A stretch of 64,000 bases of DNA from Tenacibaculum caenipelagi (GCF_004363005.1 NZ_SNYH01000001.1:669776-733775), one strand, 5' to 3'; numbered from the stretch's first letter, positions 24,119 through 33,318 are shown. Program-made: numbers and translations. The notes: generated by a model from the letters alone, not told the origin.

Positions 24119-25080
24119 TATCTCTTTGGTTTGTATCCTGAATTTTTGAAGATTTCCTCTTCACTTGTTTGTAATAATTGATGCAAAGATACGTCATTCT
24201 TTTGCATATATGAACGTACAATTTGCCAGCCTATCCACTCTCCTATTCTTCCAGGAGATTGATTATCTTCTTCCAAATAAAACTTAGAAAAAGGTGCCAA
24301 ATCTAAAAAACGTTTATCTACATCTTTACTTGTGCTATACAACAAATCTTTTTCTATAAAATACTTCCAAATTTGCTCTTCATTATTTTTAGCCCAATCT
24401 AGTTTTGTTTGTGAATACCCTATCTTAATAGCATCAGGAATAGCTGGTAGATAAGCATCTAATAAGTACATCTTTTTTCCACGATAAATCATTTTGTCAA
24501 TAAAACTTCTCGCCCTACTAGGTAACATTTGTTTACCTACAATAGATTTTGCAACATCTACCACAATATGCTTTTTTGTATTGTTCTGCTTTACATACTC
24601 TGGGTAGTCATTATAAAACTCATGCTGGTTTCCTAAATATGCATCTAAAGAAATTAACAACAAACTATCGGTATACACAATTCTGTTATTATAATCAATA
24701 TTAGTTAACATCGTAACTACCTTCGGACTCACAAACCTCGGATTGTAGTATTTTACATGTTTGAATAATGATGTTAACTGCTCTTTTTCTTCTGTGATAT
24801 CAGAAAAAACTTTTTGTGTTTCTGCAAACAACTCTTGTTCATCTTTGCTATTTATTTTATTTATCCAAACACTGTCGGGTTGTGGAGGAAACAACATTGG
24901 ATACTTTTCTTTTATCTTAAAAAGATTATTGGGTTTAGTGTTGTAAAAATCAATATCAAAACGTTCTAAATCTATAGTAACTTTAATAGTTGATACATCA
25001 ACATCTAATTTATTGCTTTCTTCTTTTTTACATGAAAAGCAGACAATAACTAAGGCAAACAACGCTAAAAATTTTCTCAT
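24118..25080 (-). CDS. gldB: Gliding motility lipoprotein GldB
   Basis: A 320-residue lipoprotein. The signal MRKFLALFALVIVCFSC ends in the lipid cysteine. The rest matches GldB (IDLERFDIDFYN, PLLISLDAYLGNQHEFY, VGKQMLPSRARSFIDKMIYRGKKMYLLDAYLP, GRIGEWIGWQIVRSYM), with a zinc-protease-like fold region. GldB is essential for gliding and T9SS function in Flavobacterium. It is divergent from nadE and forms an operon with gldC. Confidence 0.95.
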   Translation of the reverse strand: MRKFLALFALVIVCFSCKKEESNKLDVDVSTIKVTIDLERFDIDFYNTKPNNLFKIKEKYPMLFPPQPDSVWINKINSKDEQELFAETQKVFSDITEEKEQLTSLFKHVKYYNPRFVSPKVVTMLTNIDYNNRIVYTDSLLLISLDAYLGNQHEFYNDYPEYVKQNNTKKHIVVDVAKSIVGKQMLPSRARSFIDKMIYRGKKMYLLDAYLPAIPDAIKIGYSQTKLDWAKNNEEQIWKYFIEKDLLYSTSKDVDKRFLDLAPFSKFYLEEDNQSPGRIGEWIGWQIVRSYMQKNDVSLHQLLQTSEEEIFKNSGYKPKR

Positions 25081-25173
25081 GAACTTTAGTATATTTACAT
25101 TCTAAATTACAACGTCGAAATTACTAAATTAGTTTTTATCACTTTATGATAAACTCTTAAAATATCTCAAATA

Positions 25174-25962
25174 ATGAATACACCTAAAGTTGCTGAACAT
25201 ATTGTAAATTGGTTGAAAGAATATGCTACTAATGCCAAAGTTAATGGTTTTGTTGTAGGTATTTCAGGCGGAATAGATAGCGCAGTTACCTCAACTTTAT
25301 GTGCAAAAACAGGATTACCAACTTTATGTGTTGAGTTACCTATTCATCAAGCTAAAAACCAAGTAAGTAGAGCTAATGAACATATTAAGCAATTAAAAAA
25401 TCGCTTTGACAATGTAAGCGAAGCTGAAGTTAATTTAACCTCTACTTTTGAAAATTTCAAAACTGTAGTTCCTAGCTTTGAATCTACTGCAAAGCTCGAT
25501 TTAGCTTTGGCTAATACTCGTGCTCGATTGCGTATGACAACTTTATACTATTTTGCTGGCTTACATGGTTTATTAGTTGCTGGCACTGGGAATAAAGTGG
25601 AAGATTTTGGAGTAGGTTTTTTCACTAAATATGGAGATGGTGGTGTAGATTTAAGTCCGATTGCCGATTTAGTAAAGTCAGAAGTATATGAATTAGCTAC
25701 TTATTTAGAAGTACCTACTTCTATACAAAAAGCACAACCAACCGATGGTTTGTTTGGAGACAGCAGAACAGACGAAGATCAAATTGGAGCATCATATGAT
25801 GAGTTGGAATGGGCAATGCAAATGAAAGATGCCGGAAAAACAGTAGAAGACTTCTCTGGTAGAGATTTAGAAGTATATAAAATATACACTCGTCTCAACC
25901 GAATTAATCAGCATAAGATGGTTCCAATTCCTATTTGTAAAATTCCTAATAATTTAAAGTAA
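25174..25962 (+). CDS. nadE: NH3-dependent NAD+ synthetase
   Basis: A 262-residue enzyme making NAD from nicotinate adenine dinucleotide, ATP and ammonia. The PP-loop SGGIDSA (about 31-37) and GTGNKVEDFGVGFFTKYGDGG, PIADLVKSEVYELA and FGDSRTDEDQIGASYDELE motifs are complete. There is no glutaminase domain, so ammonia is the nitrogen donor. It sits beside gldB in divergent orientation, as in other flavobacteria. NAD kinase is also in this window (37797-38693). Confidence 0.96.
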   Translation: MNTPKVAEHIVNWLKEYATNAKVNGFVVGISGGIDSAVTSTLCAKTGLPTLCVELPIHQAKNQVSRANEHIKQLKNRFDNVSEAEVNLTSTFENFKTVVPSFESTAKLDLALANTRARLRMTTLYYFAGLHGLLVAGTGNKVEDFGVGFFTKYGDGGVDLSPIADLVKSEVYELATYLEVPTSIQKAQPTDGLFGDSRTDEDQIGASYDELEWAMQMKDAGKTVEDFSGRDLEVYKIYTRLNRINQHKMVPIPICKIPNNLK

Positions 25963-26085
25963 GTTAACTGACATCATTTGACGCTTAATTCTTTGGTAAG
26001 CACGTTTTTTATGTCCGTTAGATATATTAAAAGGTAGTAATACAAGCAGCCTTAGCAGCTCTAAAATCTGTAGCAACTTTCTCAT
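25954..26085 (-). CDS. Possible small protein (43 aa), Leu-rich then basic
   Basis: The minus strand between nadE and dnaG holds an ATG-started frame of 43 codons that fills most of the 214-bp gap and ends inside the last codons of nadE. The N-terminal half is Leu-rich (LLQILELLRLLVLLPF), enough for a short hydrophobic helix; the second half is basic (GHKKRAYQRIKRQMM). About 30 nt upstream TAACTTTA resembles the -7 element TAnnTTTG. I do not recognise a family. It may be a real small membrane-associated protein or a chance frame. Confidence 0.35.
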   Translation of the reverse strand: MRKLLQILELLRLLVLLPFNISNGHKKRAYQRIKRQMMSVNLL

Positions 26086-26176
26086 TTTTCTTTGATTTCT
26101 AATTCTTTTCGCGAGTAAAGTTACAAAAAAAACGTTAATAACCTTAAATTATTAAGATTTTGTCAATTTATTAATC

Positions 26177-28186
26177 TTAAATAACACGGTTTAACTTTTC
26201 AAAAAGACGCTTTTTTAACCCCGTATAGTTGGCTATTTCTTCCAAATTAGGTACTGTACTTTGTTCTTGGCTTTCTTGTAGCATTTCTTTAATCTTTTCT
26301 TCAATTAAAACTCTACGCAAATTTAAAACCGCGTCTGAAACCAACTTCGGAAGTATTTTTATTGTTTCTGTTACAAAAACTTCTTTACGTTCCCAATCAC
26401 TTAAATTGTACTTTTCTTCATCCATCAAAATATTAGTTACCAAACTAGATATTTGTGGATTTTCGTGCATTACCAATTGATCTATAGATATTTTTTCATC
26501 TTGATTTAACTGGTGAATCAATTCGTAATACGTTAATTTAAATATTTCATTGGTAAACTCAATTTCATCTTCTTGCAAATTTAAATACAACTCATTAGAA
26601 ACACTATTTTGATATTCTTCTTTTTCCAAAAACGAACGTCCTCTTTCATCAACAGCTTCCACCCAGTTTACAAAATCAACTATCTCATTACCGTACAACA
26701 ATAATATTCTTATGATTTCCTTTTCAAGAATATTTAATTGATTGATACTTTGTTGCAATTTTCCTTTCCCTCCTTTTACAAGTCCCATTACGGCTTGTTC
26801 TTGCTCGTGGAAGTACTCAGGTGGTGGTTGATTAGAATCTTGTCCTACGTTACTTCTCTTGGTAGCTACTGCTCCTTTTTTTAATAACTGAGCAAGTTCA
26901 CTAAACAAAACTCGTTCAGAAATATCCATAATACGTGCACACTCTTGCACGTATACCTCTCGTTGAATTCCATCGGGGATTTTAGAAATACTGGTAACTA
27001 TATCACGAATTAAACCTGCTTTTTTCACAGGATCATTCGCTGCTTCTTTCATTAATAATGAAACTTTAAACTCAATAAAGTCTTGCGATTTCTCTTGTAA
27101 ATATTGCTTTAATTCAGTAGTAGAATGTGCTTTGGCAAAACTATCAGGATCTTCTCCTTCAGGAAAAGTAACCACCTTCACATTCATTCCTTGTTCAAGA
27201 ATTAAATCAATTCCGCGTAACGATGCTCTAATTCCTGCTGCATCACCATCAAAAAGTACTGTAATATTTTGTGTTAACCTGTTTATTAATCGTATTTGAT
27301 CAGGTGTTAATGCTGTACCAGAAGAGGCAACCACATTTTCAATTCCTGATTGGTGAAATGAGATGACATCGGTATATCCTTCTACTAAAAAACAATTATC
27401 TTCTTTCGCTATTTCTTTTTTAGCTTGGTATAATCCATATAAGATTTTGCTTTTATGATAGATATCACTCTCAGGTGAGTTTAAATATTTTGCTGCTTTT
27501 TTATCATTAGTAAGTATCCTTCCTCCAAATCCCAAAATACGCCCTGACATACTATGAATAGGAAACATCACACGACCTTTAAAACGATCAAACTTCTTAT
27601 CTTCTGCTCCTCCTTCTTTTACAATAGTAAGCCCTGTAGATTTTAAGTATTTTAAATCAAACCCTTTGGCTAAAGCTGCCTTGGTAAAGTTATCCCATTC
27701 GTCTTTACAGTATCCTAAATCGAATTTTTCAATCGTATCTTCTCTAAATCCACGCTCTTTAAAATAAGACAACCCAATAGCTCTTCCGTTTTGCGTGTTC
27801 ATCAACACATCGTGAAAGTAATCTTTGGCAAATTTTGAAACCAAAAACATACTTTCTCGTTCATTCATCTGCTGTTTTTGCTCATCAGACTGTTCGGTTT
27901 CTTCAATTTCAATATTGTACTTTTCTGCCAACCAACGTATTGCTTCCGGATACGTATAATGCTCGTGTTCCATTAAAAAAGAAATTGCATTTCCTCCTTT
28001 TCCTGTACTAAAATCTTTCCAGATTTGTTTTACAGGTGACACCATAAATGAAGGAGTACGTTCATCAGTAAAAGGACTTAACCCTTTAAAGTTACTTCCA
28101 GATTTTTTTAACTGTACAAACTCTCCTATCACCTCCTCTACACGGACGCTCTCAAAAACTTTATCAATGGTTTGTTGGGTAATCAT
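26177..28186 (-). CDS. dnaG: DNA primase, with degenerate zinc-binding domain
   Basis: A 669-residue replication primase. The N-terminal CHC2-type domain is recognizable (GSNFKGLSPFTDERTPSF ... KQIWKDFSTGKGGNAISFL), but all four zinc ligands are replaced: E. coli Cys40, His43, Cys61 and Cys64 align with Ser37, Thr40, Asp58 and Thr61. The catalytic core is intact, with RFKGRVMFPIHS, the TOPRIM motifs VEGYTDVISFHQ and LFDGDAAGIRA, and a C-terminal DnaB-interacting region of normal length. CAAATATA at 28208-28215 is a minus-strand TATATTTG -7 element about 22 nt before the start. Confidence 0.95.
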   Translation of the reverse strand: MITQQTIDKVFESVRVEEVIGEFVQLKKSGSNFKGLSPFTDERTPSFMVSPVKQIWKDFSTGKGGNAISFLMEHEHYTYPEAIRWLAEKYNIEIEETEQSDEQKQQMNERESMFLVSKFAKDYFHDVLMNTQNGRAIGLSYFKERGFREDTIEKFDLGYCKDEWDNFTKAALAKGFDLKYLKSTGLTIVKEGGAEDKKFDRFKGRVMFPIHSMSGRILGFGGRILTNDKKAAKYLNSPESDIYHKSKILYGLYQAKKEIAKEDNCFLVEGYTDVISFHQSGIENVVASSGTALTPDQIRLINRLTQNITVLFDGDAAGIRASLRGIDLILEQGMNVKVVTFPEGEDPDSFAKAHSTTELKQYLQEKSQDFIEFKVSLLMKEAANDPVKKAGLIRDIVTSISKIPDGIQREVYVQECARIMDISERVLFSELAQLLKKGAVATKRSNVGQDSNQPPPEYFHEQEQAVMGLVKGGKGKLQQSINQLNILEKEIIRILLLYGNEIVDFVNWVEAVDERGRSFLEKEEYQNSVSNELYLNLQEDEIEFTNEIFKLTYYELIHQLNQDEKISIDQLVMHENPQISSLVTNILMDEEKYNLSDWERKEVFVTETIKILPKLVSDAVLNLRRVLIEEKIKEMLQESQEQSTVPNLEEIANYTGLKKRLFEKLNRVI

Positions 28187-28207
28187 ATACTATGCAAATA
28201 CAGCAAA

Positions 28208-28215
28208 CAAATATA
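28208..28215 (-). promoter_or_regulatory. -7 element of dnaG
   Basis: The minus strand reads TATATTTG, an exact TAnnTTTG match, 22 nt before the dnaG start codon. Confidence 0.5.
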
Positions 28216-28265
28216 CTAGTTTTAAAAGTTCTCTTGTAAATAAAGAAAACTCTTAGCGAAATTAA

Positions 28266-28296
28266 TTTGCTAAAAACATTAAAATATATAATTTTG
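28266..28296 (+). promoter_or_regulatory. Consensus promoter of the LRR protein gene
   Basis: TTTG (28266-28269), exactly 19 nt, then TAATTTTG (28289-28296): a perfect Bacteroidota promoter. It overlaps an in-frame TTG, which argues that translation begins at the ATG at 28315 and not upstream. Confidence 0.75.
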
Positions 28297-28314
28297 GCAA
28301 AAATTCCCCTTTTT

Positions 28315-29208
28315 ATGAAAGCAATTACCCCTTTTTATTTCGCATTGTTATTTTCATTCAATGCTTTTTCTCAAGAAACCATTAGAATTCCTGACATTGG
28401 TTTGGAAGAATGTTTGGTAAATTTAAAAATTGATTCAAACGGTTTAAACGGAAATATCACTATTAGTGATGCCGAATATGTTACTAATTTGAACGTTGAC
28501 GATCCTGTTACCAATAAGAATTTACCTAATGTTTATTCAAAAATTAAGGATTTAACTGGTTTAGAAAGCTTCCCTAACTTAAAACGTTTGGATTGCTACG
28601 ATAATGAAATTACAAAAATGGATTTGTCTCAAAGCTCATCAATAAGCTTTTTAAATTGTAGTAAGAACAAAATTGGACGTTTAGACGTTAGCAAAAATCC
28701 CAACTTAACTTATATTAGTTGTGACAGTAACAAAATGAGTTCATTAATTCTTGGAGAAAACACAAACCTAGAAAGTTTATACGCTAGTTTTAACAAACTT
28801 ACTACGTTAGATGTGTCGAACTGCCCAAACCTTGTAAGCATGGATGTTACTGGCAATAATATTAAAACGATTATTGTTAGTGAAGAACAACTAGCTAACA
28901 TTCCTCAAGGATGGTATAAAGACGAAAAAACCACATATGCTACTAGTAGTGGTGCTGTAACTGACAAAAAGGTAGTAGTAGAAAAAACTACGGCAAAAGT
29001 TGAGGAAAAACCTGCTAAGGTTGAAAGTCCAGTAGAAAAGTATACTGAAAGTTTTAAACAATTGATTGTTTCTGAGTATGAAAAAAGTGTGTTAAACGAA
29101 ACATATTTAAAACAGATTAAGGAAGAGCTTACCAATAAATACAAAATTGACAACACTGAACTTACTGATTGGATACAACGATACAGTAAACTCCCTAAAG
29201 CTGAGTAA
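28315..29208 (+). CDS. Exported leucine-rich-repeat protein
   Basis: A 297-residue protein from ATG 28315. It has a signal peptide MKAITPFYFALLFSFNAFS (cleavage before Q/E), then about five repeats of 20-21 residues (FPNLKRLDCYDNEITKMDLS, SSISFLNCSKNKIGRLDVS, PNLTYISCDSNKMSSLIL, NLESLYASFNKLTTLDVS, PNLVSMDVTGNNIKTI) of the internalin-like or bacterial surface LRR type, each with a Cys/Ser-Asn position. A Lys/Glu/Val-rich linker follows, then a helical tail ending in WIQRYSKLPKAE. No sorting signal or lipobox is visible, so it is probably periplasmic. Its partner is unknown. The upstream frame to 28267 overlaps the promoter and is rejected as start. Confidence 0.82.
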   Translation: MKAITPFYFALLFSFNAFSQETIRIPDIGLEECLVNLKIDSNGLNGNITISDAEYVTNLNVDDPVTNKNLPNVYSKIKDLTGLESFPNLKRLDCYDNEITKMDLSQSSSISFLNCSKNKIGRLDVSKNPNLTYISCDSNKMSSLILGENTNLESLYASFNKLTTLDVSNCPNLVSMDVTGNNIKTIIVSEEQLANIPQGWYKDEKTTYATSSGAVTDKKVVVEKTTAKVEEKPAKVESPVEKYTESFKQLIVSEYEKSVLNETYLKQIKEELTNKYKIDNTELTDWIQRYSKLPKAE

Positions 29209-29224
29209 AAATAATATTTAAAAC

Positions 29225-29258
29225 AAAAAGCCATCAAATTTTATTTGATGGCTTTTTT
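29225..29258. terminator. Terminator between the LRR gene and clpX
   Basis: AAAAAGCCATCAAAT / ATTTGATGGCTTTTT with loop TTT and flanking A/T runs, usable in both directions. Confidence 0.9.
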
Positions 29259-29278
29259 AGTTTATTAAACATCTTAAA

Positions 29279-30517
29279 TTAAGAAGCTGCTCTTAATTTT
29301 TTTAATGCTGATTTTGTCAATTTAGCCTCAGCGTACTCTTTTGTTACCCTGAATTTTTTTTCATCAGAACTTGGTATCTCAAACATTGCATCGGTTAATA
29401 TCGCCTCACATAATGAACGTAATCCACGCGCTCCTAACTTATACTCTACAGCTTTACCTACGATAAATTCTAATGTTTCTTCAGTCATTGAAAATTCAAC
29501 ATCATCCATCGAAAACAATTTGGTATACTGTTTAATAATAGAATTTTTAGGCTCTGTTAAAATAGCACGTAATGTTTCTGCATCTAGCGGGTTCATATAA
29601 CTCAAGACAGGTAAACGACCTATGATTTCAGGAATTAGTCCGAACGATTTTAAATCAGAAGGAATAATATACTGTAATAAGTTTTCTTGATCTATTTTGT
29701 CTTCTTCTACAGAGGCTCCATACCCAACAGCTTGCATATTTAAACGCTTGCTAATAATTCTATCAATTCCTGAAAAAGCACCTCCAGCAATGAATAAAAT
29801 ATCTTTAGTATTTACCTCAATAAATTTTTGCTCTGGGTGTTTTCTTCCTCCTTTAGGAGCTACATTTACTACTGCACCTTCTAATAACTTAAGTAAAGCT
29901 TGCTGTACTCCTTCACCAGATACATCACGAGTTATTGACGGATTATCACCTTTGCGAGCGATTTTATCTATTTCATCAATAAATACAATTCCTCTTTCTG
30001 CCTTTTCAACATCATAATCAGCAGCTTGAAGCAAACGACTTAAAATACTTTCAACATCTTCACCTACATAACCTGCTTGTGTTAAAACAGTAGCATCAAC
30101 AATTGAAAACGGTACATTTAACATTTTTGCAATGGTACGTGCTACCAATGTTTTACCTGTACCTGTTTCTCCAACTAAAACAATATTCGACTTTTCTATT
30201 TCTACCTCGTCTGCATCGCCTCTGGTTTGCAACAATCTTTTATAGTGATTGTATACTGCTACCGACATTGCTTTTTTGGTTTCATCTTGACCAATAATAT
30301 ACTGATCTAAAAAAGCTTTAATTTCTTTTGGTTTTTTTAGGGTAAGATCTTTTGATAAATCACTTGTTCTAGCTTCTGCTATTTCCTCTTCTACAATTCC
30401 ATGTGCCTGCTCAATACATTTATCACATATATGAGCATCTAAACCTGCGATTAACAAATCGGTTTCAGGTTTTTTACGACCACAAAAGGAACATTGTAAA
30501 TTTTCTTCTTTCGACAT
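29279..30517 (-). CDS. clpX: ATP-dependent Clp protease ATP-binding subunit ClpX
   Basis: A 412-residue AAA+ unfoldase. The N-terminal zinc-binding domain is intact (Cys9, Cys12, Cys31, Cys34), unlike the zinc sites of AccD and DnaG in this window. Walker A GETGTGKTLVA, pore loop GYVGEDV, Walker B VFIDEIDK and the sensor regions are present. The loop that carries IGF in E. coli and docks on ClpP reads AVGYGA, a substitution seen in Bacteroidota as far as I recall. It lies downstream of clpP and trigger factor on the same strand. Confidence 0.96.
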   Translation of the reverse strand: MSKEENLQCSFCGRKKPETDLLIAGLDAHICDKCIEQAHGIVEEEIAEARTSDLSKDLTLKKPKEIKAFLDQYIIGQDETKKAMSVAVYNHYKRLLQTRGDADEVEIEKSNIVLVGETGTGKTLVARTIAKMLNVPFSIVDATVLTQAGYVGEDVESILSRLLQAADYDVEKAERGIVFIDEIDKIARKGDNPSITRDVSGEGVQQALLKLLEGAVVNVAPKGGRKHPEQKFIEVNTKDILFIAGGAFSGIDRIISKRLNMQAVGYGASVEEDKIDQENLLQYIIPSDLKSFGLIPEIIGRLPVLSYMNPLDAETLRAILTEPKNSIIKQYTKLFSMDDVEFSMTEETLEFIVGKAVEYKLGARGLRSLCEAILTDAMFEIPSSDEKKFRVTKEYAEAKLTKSALKKLRAAS

Positions 30518-30531
30518 CTTATCAGCTTATT

Positions 30532-30556
30532 GCTAATAGCTATAATAGCTATTAGC
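30532..30556. other. Perfect inverted repeat between clpP and clpX
   Basis: GCTAATAGCTA and TAGCTATTAGC pair with a 3-nt loop in the 46-bp gap between clpP and clpX. No T run follows on the transcribed (minus) strand, so it is not a typical terminator. It may adjust the clpP:clpX ratio by acting as an RNA processing or stability element. Confidence 0.5.
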
Positions 30557-30563
30557 TGTTAAT

Positions 30564-31223
30564 TTATTTTCTAGTTAAAATTTCATCTACCATTCCGTAA
30601 ACTTTCGCTTCTTCTGCTTTCATCCAATAATCTCTATCAGAATCTTTGTTTACTTTTTCTACAGCTTGACCAGAATGCTTTGCAATGATTTGATATAACT
30701 CGTCTTTTAACTTTAAGATTTCACGAGCTGTAATTTCAATATCAGATGCTTGTCCTTGTGCTCCTCCTAATGGTTGATGAATCATGATACGAGAATGTGG
30801 TAGCGCTGAACGTTTTCCTTTCTCTCCAGCACACATTAACACTGCTCCCATAGAAGCTGCCATACCTGTACAAATAGTTGCTACATCTGGCTTAATGAAC
30901 TGCATTGTATCATAAATACCTAAACCAGCATATACACCACCTCCTGGTGAATTGATATAAATTGAAATATCTTTTGAAGCATCTACACTTTCTAAAAACA
31001 ATAATTGTGCTTGAATTATATTAGCTACTTGATCGTTAATACCTGTACCTAAAAAGATAATTCTATCCATCATTAAACGAGAAAAAACATCCATTTGTGT
31101 AATGTTCATTTGACGTTCTTCCATAATGTATGGCGTTAAGCTACTAGTAATTTTTCCGTAGTAGTTACTATTTATTCCGTGGTGCTTTGTTGCGTATTTC
31201 TCGAACTCTTTTCCGTAATCCAT
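30564..31223 (-). CDS. clpP: ATP-dependent Clp protease proteolytic subunit
   Basis: A 219-residue serine protease subunit. The catalytic triad is complete: Ser124 in [10 protein letters not shown], His149 in [10 protein letters not shown] and Asp198 in [27 protein letters not shown] and the C-terminal [13 protein letters not shown] are standard. An N-terminal extension of about 20 residues may be a propeptide. It is transcribed with clpX behind trigger factor, the common tig-clpP-clpX order; a TATATTTA element on the minus strand near 31258 may give it its own promoter. Confidence 0.96.
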   Translation of the reverse strand: MDYGKEFEKYATKHHGINSNYYGKITSSLTPYIMEERQMNITQMDVFSRLMMDRIIFLGTGINDQVANIIQAQLLFLESVDASKDISIYINSPGGGVYAGLGIYDTMQFIKPDVATICTGMAASMGAVLMCAGEKGKRSALPHSRIMIHQPLGGAQGQASDIEITAREILKLKDELYQIIAKHSGQAVEKVNKDSDRDYWMKAEEAKVYGMVDEILTRK

Positions 31224-31299
31224 TTAAAAATGTTTTTGGTTTATTACAGATGTAAATATAAGAACTATTTCGTTAGTATTTTGTTACCGTTTATGGCTA

Positions 31300-31330
31300 A
31301 AAAAACCTGAATGTACATTCAGGTTTTTTT
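31300..31330 (-). terminator. Terminator after trigger factor
   Basis: AAAAAACCTGAATGT / ACATTCAGGTTTTTT, a perfect palindrome between tig and clpP, with a T run on the minus strand. Confidence 0.85.
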
Positions 31331-31350
31331 ATTACATCAGTATTTAACTG

Positions 31351-32673
31351 TTACTTGTATACTTCTTTAATGAAGTCTTCGTAAGAAACTTCTTTTGTAT
31401 CAAAGCTCATATTTTCTTTATAAAAAGCTAATAATTTTTGAGAAATTAATTGCTCTTGTAAACGACGAGCTTCGTCTTGGTTTTGTAAGATTCTTCCTGC
31501 GATATCTTCTAACTCTTTTTCTTCTGGATTCATGTTACCAAACTGTGCCATTTGGGCTCTTATGAAACCTTTAGCATAATCTACTAACTCTGCATAGTCT
31601 AATTTGATATCGTTATCTTTCATAATCTTTCCTTCGATTAATTGGTAACGTAATCCTTTTTCAGACTTACTGTATTCTTCTGCAGCTTGGTCAGCAGTTA
31701 ATTCTTTTTCTCCAGCAGTTTGTAACCACTTTTGTAAAAACTCAGCTGGTAAATCAAACTTGGTGCTTTCAACTAAGTTCTCAGTAATTGCATTCAACAA
31801 TTGTTGATCTGCTTGTTGTTGGAATTGCTTTTCTGCATCTTCTTTAATTTTATCTTTTAAATCTGTTACAGTTTTTACACTTCCGTCAGCAAATAACTTG
31901 TCGAATAATTCTTGGTCTAATTCTGCTAATTCTATTTCAGTAATTTCTTCGATAGTGAAAGTTACAGGAATGTCTAATCCGTGAACCTCTTCATGAGATA
32001 CACCTAACGCTCCTTGTAACTTGTGCTCATCTTCAAATAAATTTTTAGTTTCTAACTCTAAAACATCACCTACTTTAGCACCTACAAACTTTTTTAAGTT
32101 TGTTTTTCCTTTAATATCTTTTACAGAAATGGTAGATTTTTTGTTGATTTCTTTCTCTTCGTTAACAAACGTACCAGTTACATTAGCTACCTCAGTAACT
32201 TCGTCTTTAGCTGACATTTTACCGTAACGAGATTGAATATTTTCAACTTCTTTCTCGATTAACTCATCAGTAGCTACAATGTTATATTGAGTAACTTTGT
32301 TTTTTGGTTGTAAGTTTACATCGAACTCAGGAGCTAACCCTAATTCGAATTCAAAAGAGAATTTATCAGCATCCCAATTGAAATCTTCTTGTACTCTAGG
32401 TAACGGGTTACCTAAAATATCTAATTTCTCTTCAACTAAGAATTTGTTTAACGATTCTTGCAAAAGCTTATTTACCTCATCAATCATTACTGATTTTCCG
32501 TATTGCTTCTTTACCATTCCCATTGGTACATGACCTTTTCTAAATCCAGGAATGTTCGCTGTTTTACGGTAATCGTTTAATACTTTTGTTACTTTATCTT
32601 GATAATCTTCTGCAACAATATCAACTTTTACAACTGCATTTAATGCATCTACGTTTTCTTTCGTTATATTCAT
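31351..32673 (-). CDS. tig: Trigger factor
   Basis: A 440-residue ribosome-associated chaperone. The N-terminal ribosome-docking signature GFRKGHVPMGMVKKQYG is clear. The central PPIase-like region (about 155-250) is divergent from FKBP-type domains, with VTGTFVNEEKE, which suggests weak or no prolyl isomerase activity. The long C-terminal helical chaperone arms follow. It is the first gene before clpP and clpX, separated by a terminator. Confidence 0.94.
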   Translation of the reverse strand: MNITKENVDALNAVVKVDIVAEDYQDKVTKVLNDYRKTANIPGFRKGHVPMGMVKKQYGKSVMIDEVNKLLQESLNKFLVEEKLDILGNPLPRVQEDFNWDADKFSFEFELGLAPEFDVNLQPKNKVTQYNIVATDELIEKEVENIQSRYGKMSAKDEVTEVANVTGTFVNEEKEINKKSTISVKDIKGKTNLKKFVGAKVGDVLELETKNLFEDEHKLQGALGVSHEEVHGLDIPVTFTIEEITEIELAELDQELFDKLFADGSVKTVTDLKDKIKEDAEKQFQQQADQQLLNAITENLVESTKFDLPAEFLQKWLQTAGEKELTADQAAEEYSKSEKGLRYQLIEGKIMKDNDIKLDYAELVDYAKGFIRAQMAQFGNMNPEEKELEDIAGRILQNQDEARRLQEQLISQKLLAFYKENMSFDTKEVSYEDFIKEVYK

Positions 32674-32704
32674 CTTAAAAATCTGTTTCTTAAAAAATCG
32701 GGTG

Positions 32705-32735
32705 CAAAATTACTACTTTATTTATTGATAACCAA
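32705..32735 (-). promoter_or_regulatory. Promoter of tig
   Basis: On the minus strand TTGG (32735-32732), 19 nt, then TAATTTTG (32712-32705), an exact -7 element. It predicts a start of transcription about 25 nt before the start codon. Confidence 0.65.
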
Positions 32736-32800
32736 GACTTTTAAGTACAAGAATATCATCTTTTTTATCGACCTTATTTTCTAATTTTTAATATTTTATG

Positions 32801-33151
32801 TTAATTATTCTTTTCTTCTTTTAACAACGAAAACATTAGCGATCTAAAAATAGACAGCAATACACTGAATAAGAGCGCTGTAAAAAACCCATTCACTGCA
32901 AAACCTGACACCAATTTATCTGCCAACAATATAATAATCGCATTGATTACAAACAGAAATAGCCCTAAAGTAACTATCGTTGCTGGTAATGTAAAAAACA
33001 CCAATAATGGTCGCACAAACAAGTTTAGCAAAGCAATAACTACAGCTACTATTATAGCAGTAGTATAGTTAGCCACTGCAACTCCAGGTAAAATGTTTGC
33101 CAATACTATTACCGCTAAAGCAGTTAACAAGATTTTTAAAAATGTTTTCAT
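32801..33151 (-). CDS. Small membrane protein of the phage holin 4_2 family
   Basis: A 116-residue integral membrane protein with four hydrophobic segments (about 5-25, 28-46, 53-77 and 85-108) and the family motif NLFVRPLLVFFTLPATIVTLGLFLFVINA. Such YvlD/PF04020 proteins are common in chromosomes without any phage, so the holin name is only a family label. No signal peptide is cleaved and no lysis genes are nearby. Function unknown. Confidence 0.85.
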   Translation of the reverse strand: MKTFLKILLTALAVIVLANILPGVAVANYTTAIIVAVVIALLNLFVRPLLVFFTLPATIVTLGLFLFVINAIIILLADKLVSGFAVNGFFTALLFSVLLSIFRSLMFSLLKEEKNN

Positions 33152-33268
33152 TTGTTATTGTGTTTAATAAGTTAAGATTTATAAAGTTACTTTTTTAATC
33201 AAGACTCTACAAATCATAACCTGAGCTTACAACTTACCACAACCATACCAAAAAATAAAACCTGCTGT

Positions 33269-33299
33269 TTTGGCAGTAAAAAATGAAATTTTATATTTG
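33269..33299 (+). promoter_or_regulatory. Consensus promoter for 33319-34384 genes
   Basis: TTTG (33269-33272), 19 nt, TATATTTG (33292-33299), a perfect Bacteroidota promoter ending 20 nt before the first start codon. The -33 element lies in the loop of a small palindrome CTGCTGTTTTGGCAG. Confidence 0.75.
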
Positions 33300-33318
33300 A
33301 CATCATTAAAAATCAGTT

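Noticed and set aside
28267..28314. Upstream TTG start for the LRR protein
   Set aside because: The TTG is part of the -33 promoter element and the added residues would precede a good signal peptide.
32801..33151. Holin-family gene as a sign of prophage
   Set aside because: The PF04020-type membrane protein is common in chromosomes; no phage genes, integrase or attachment sites are nearby.
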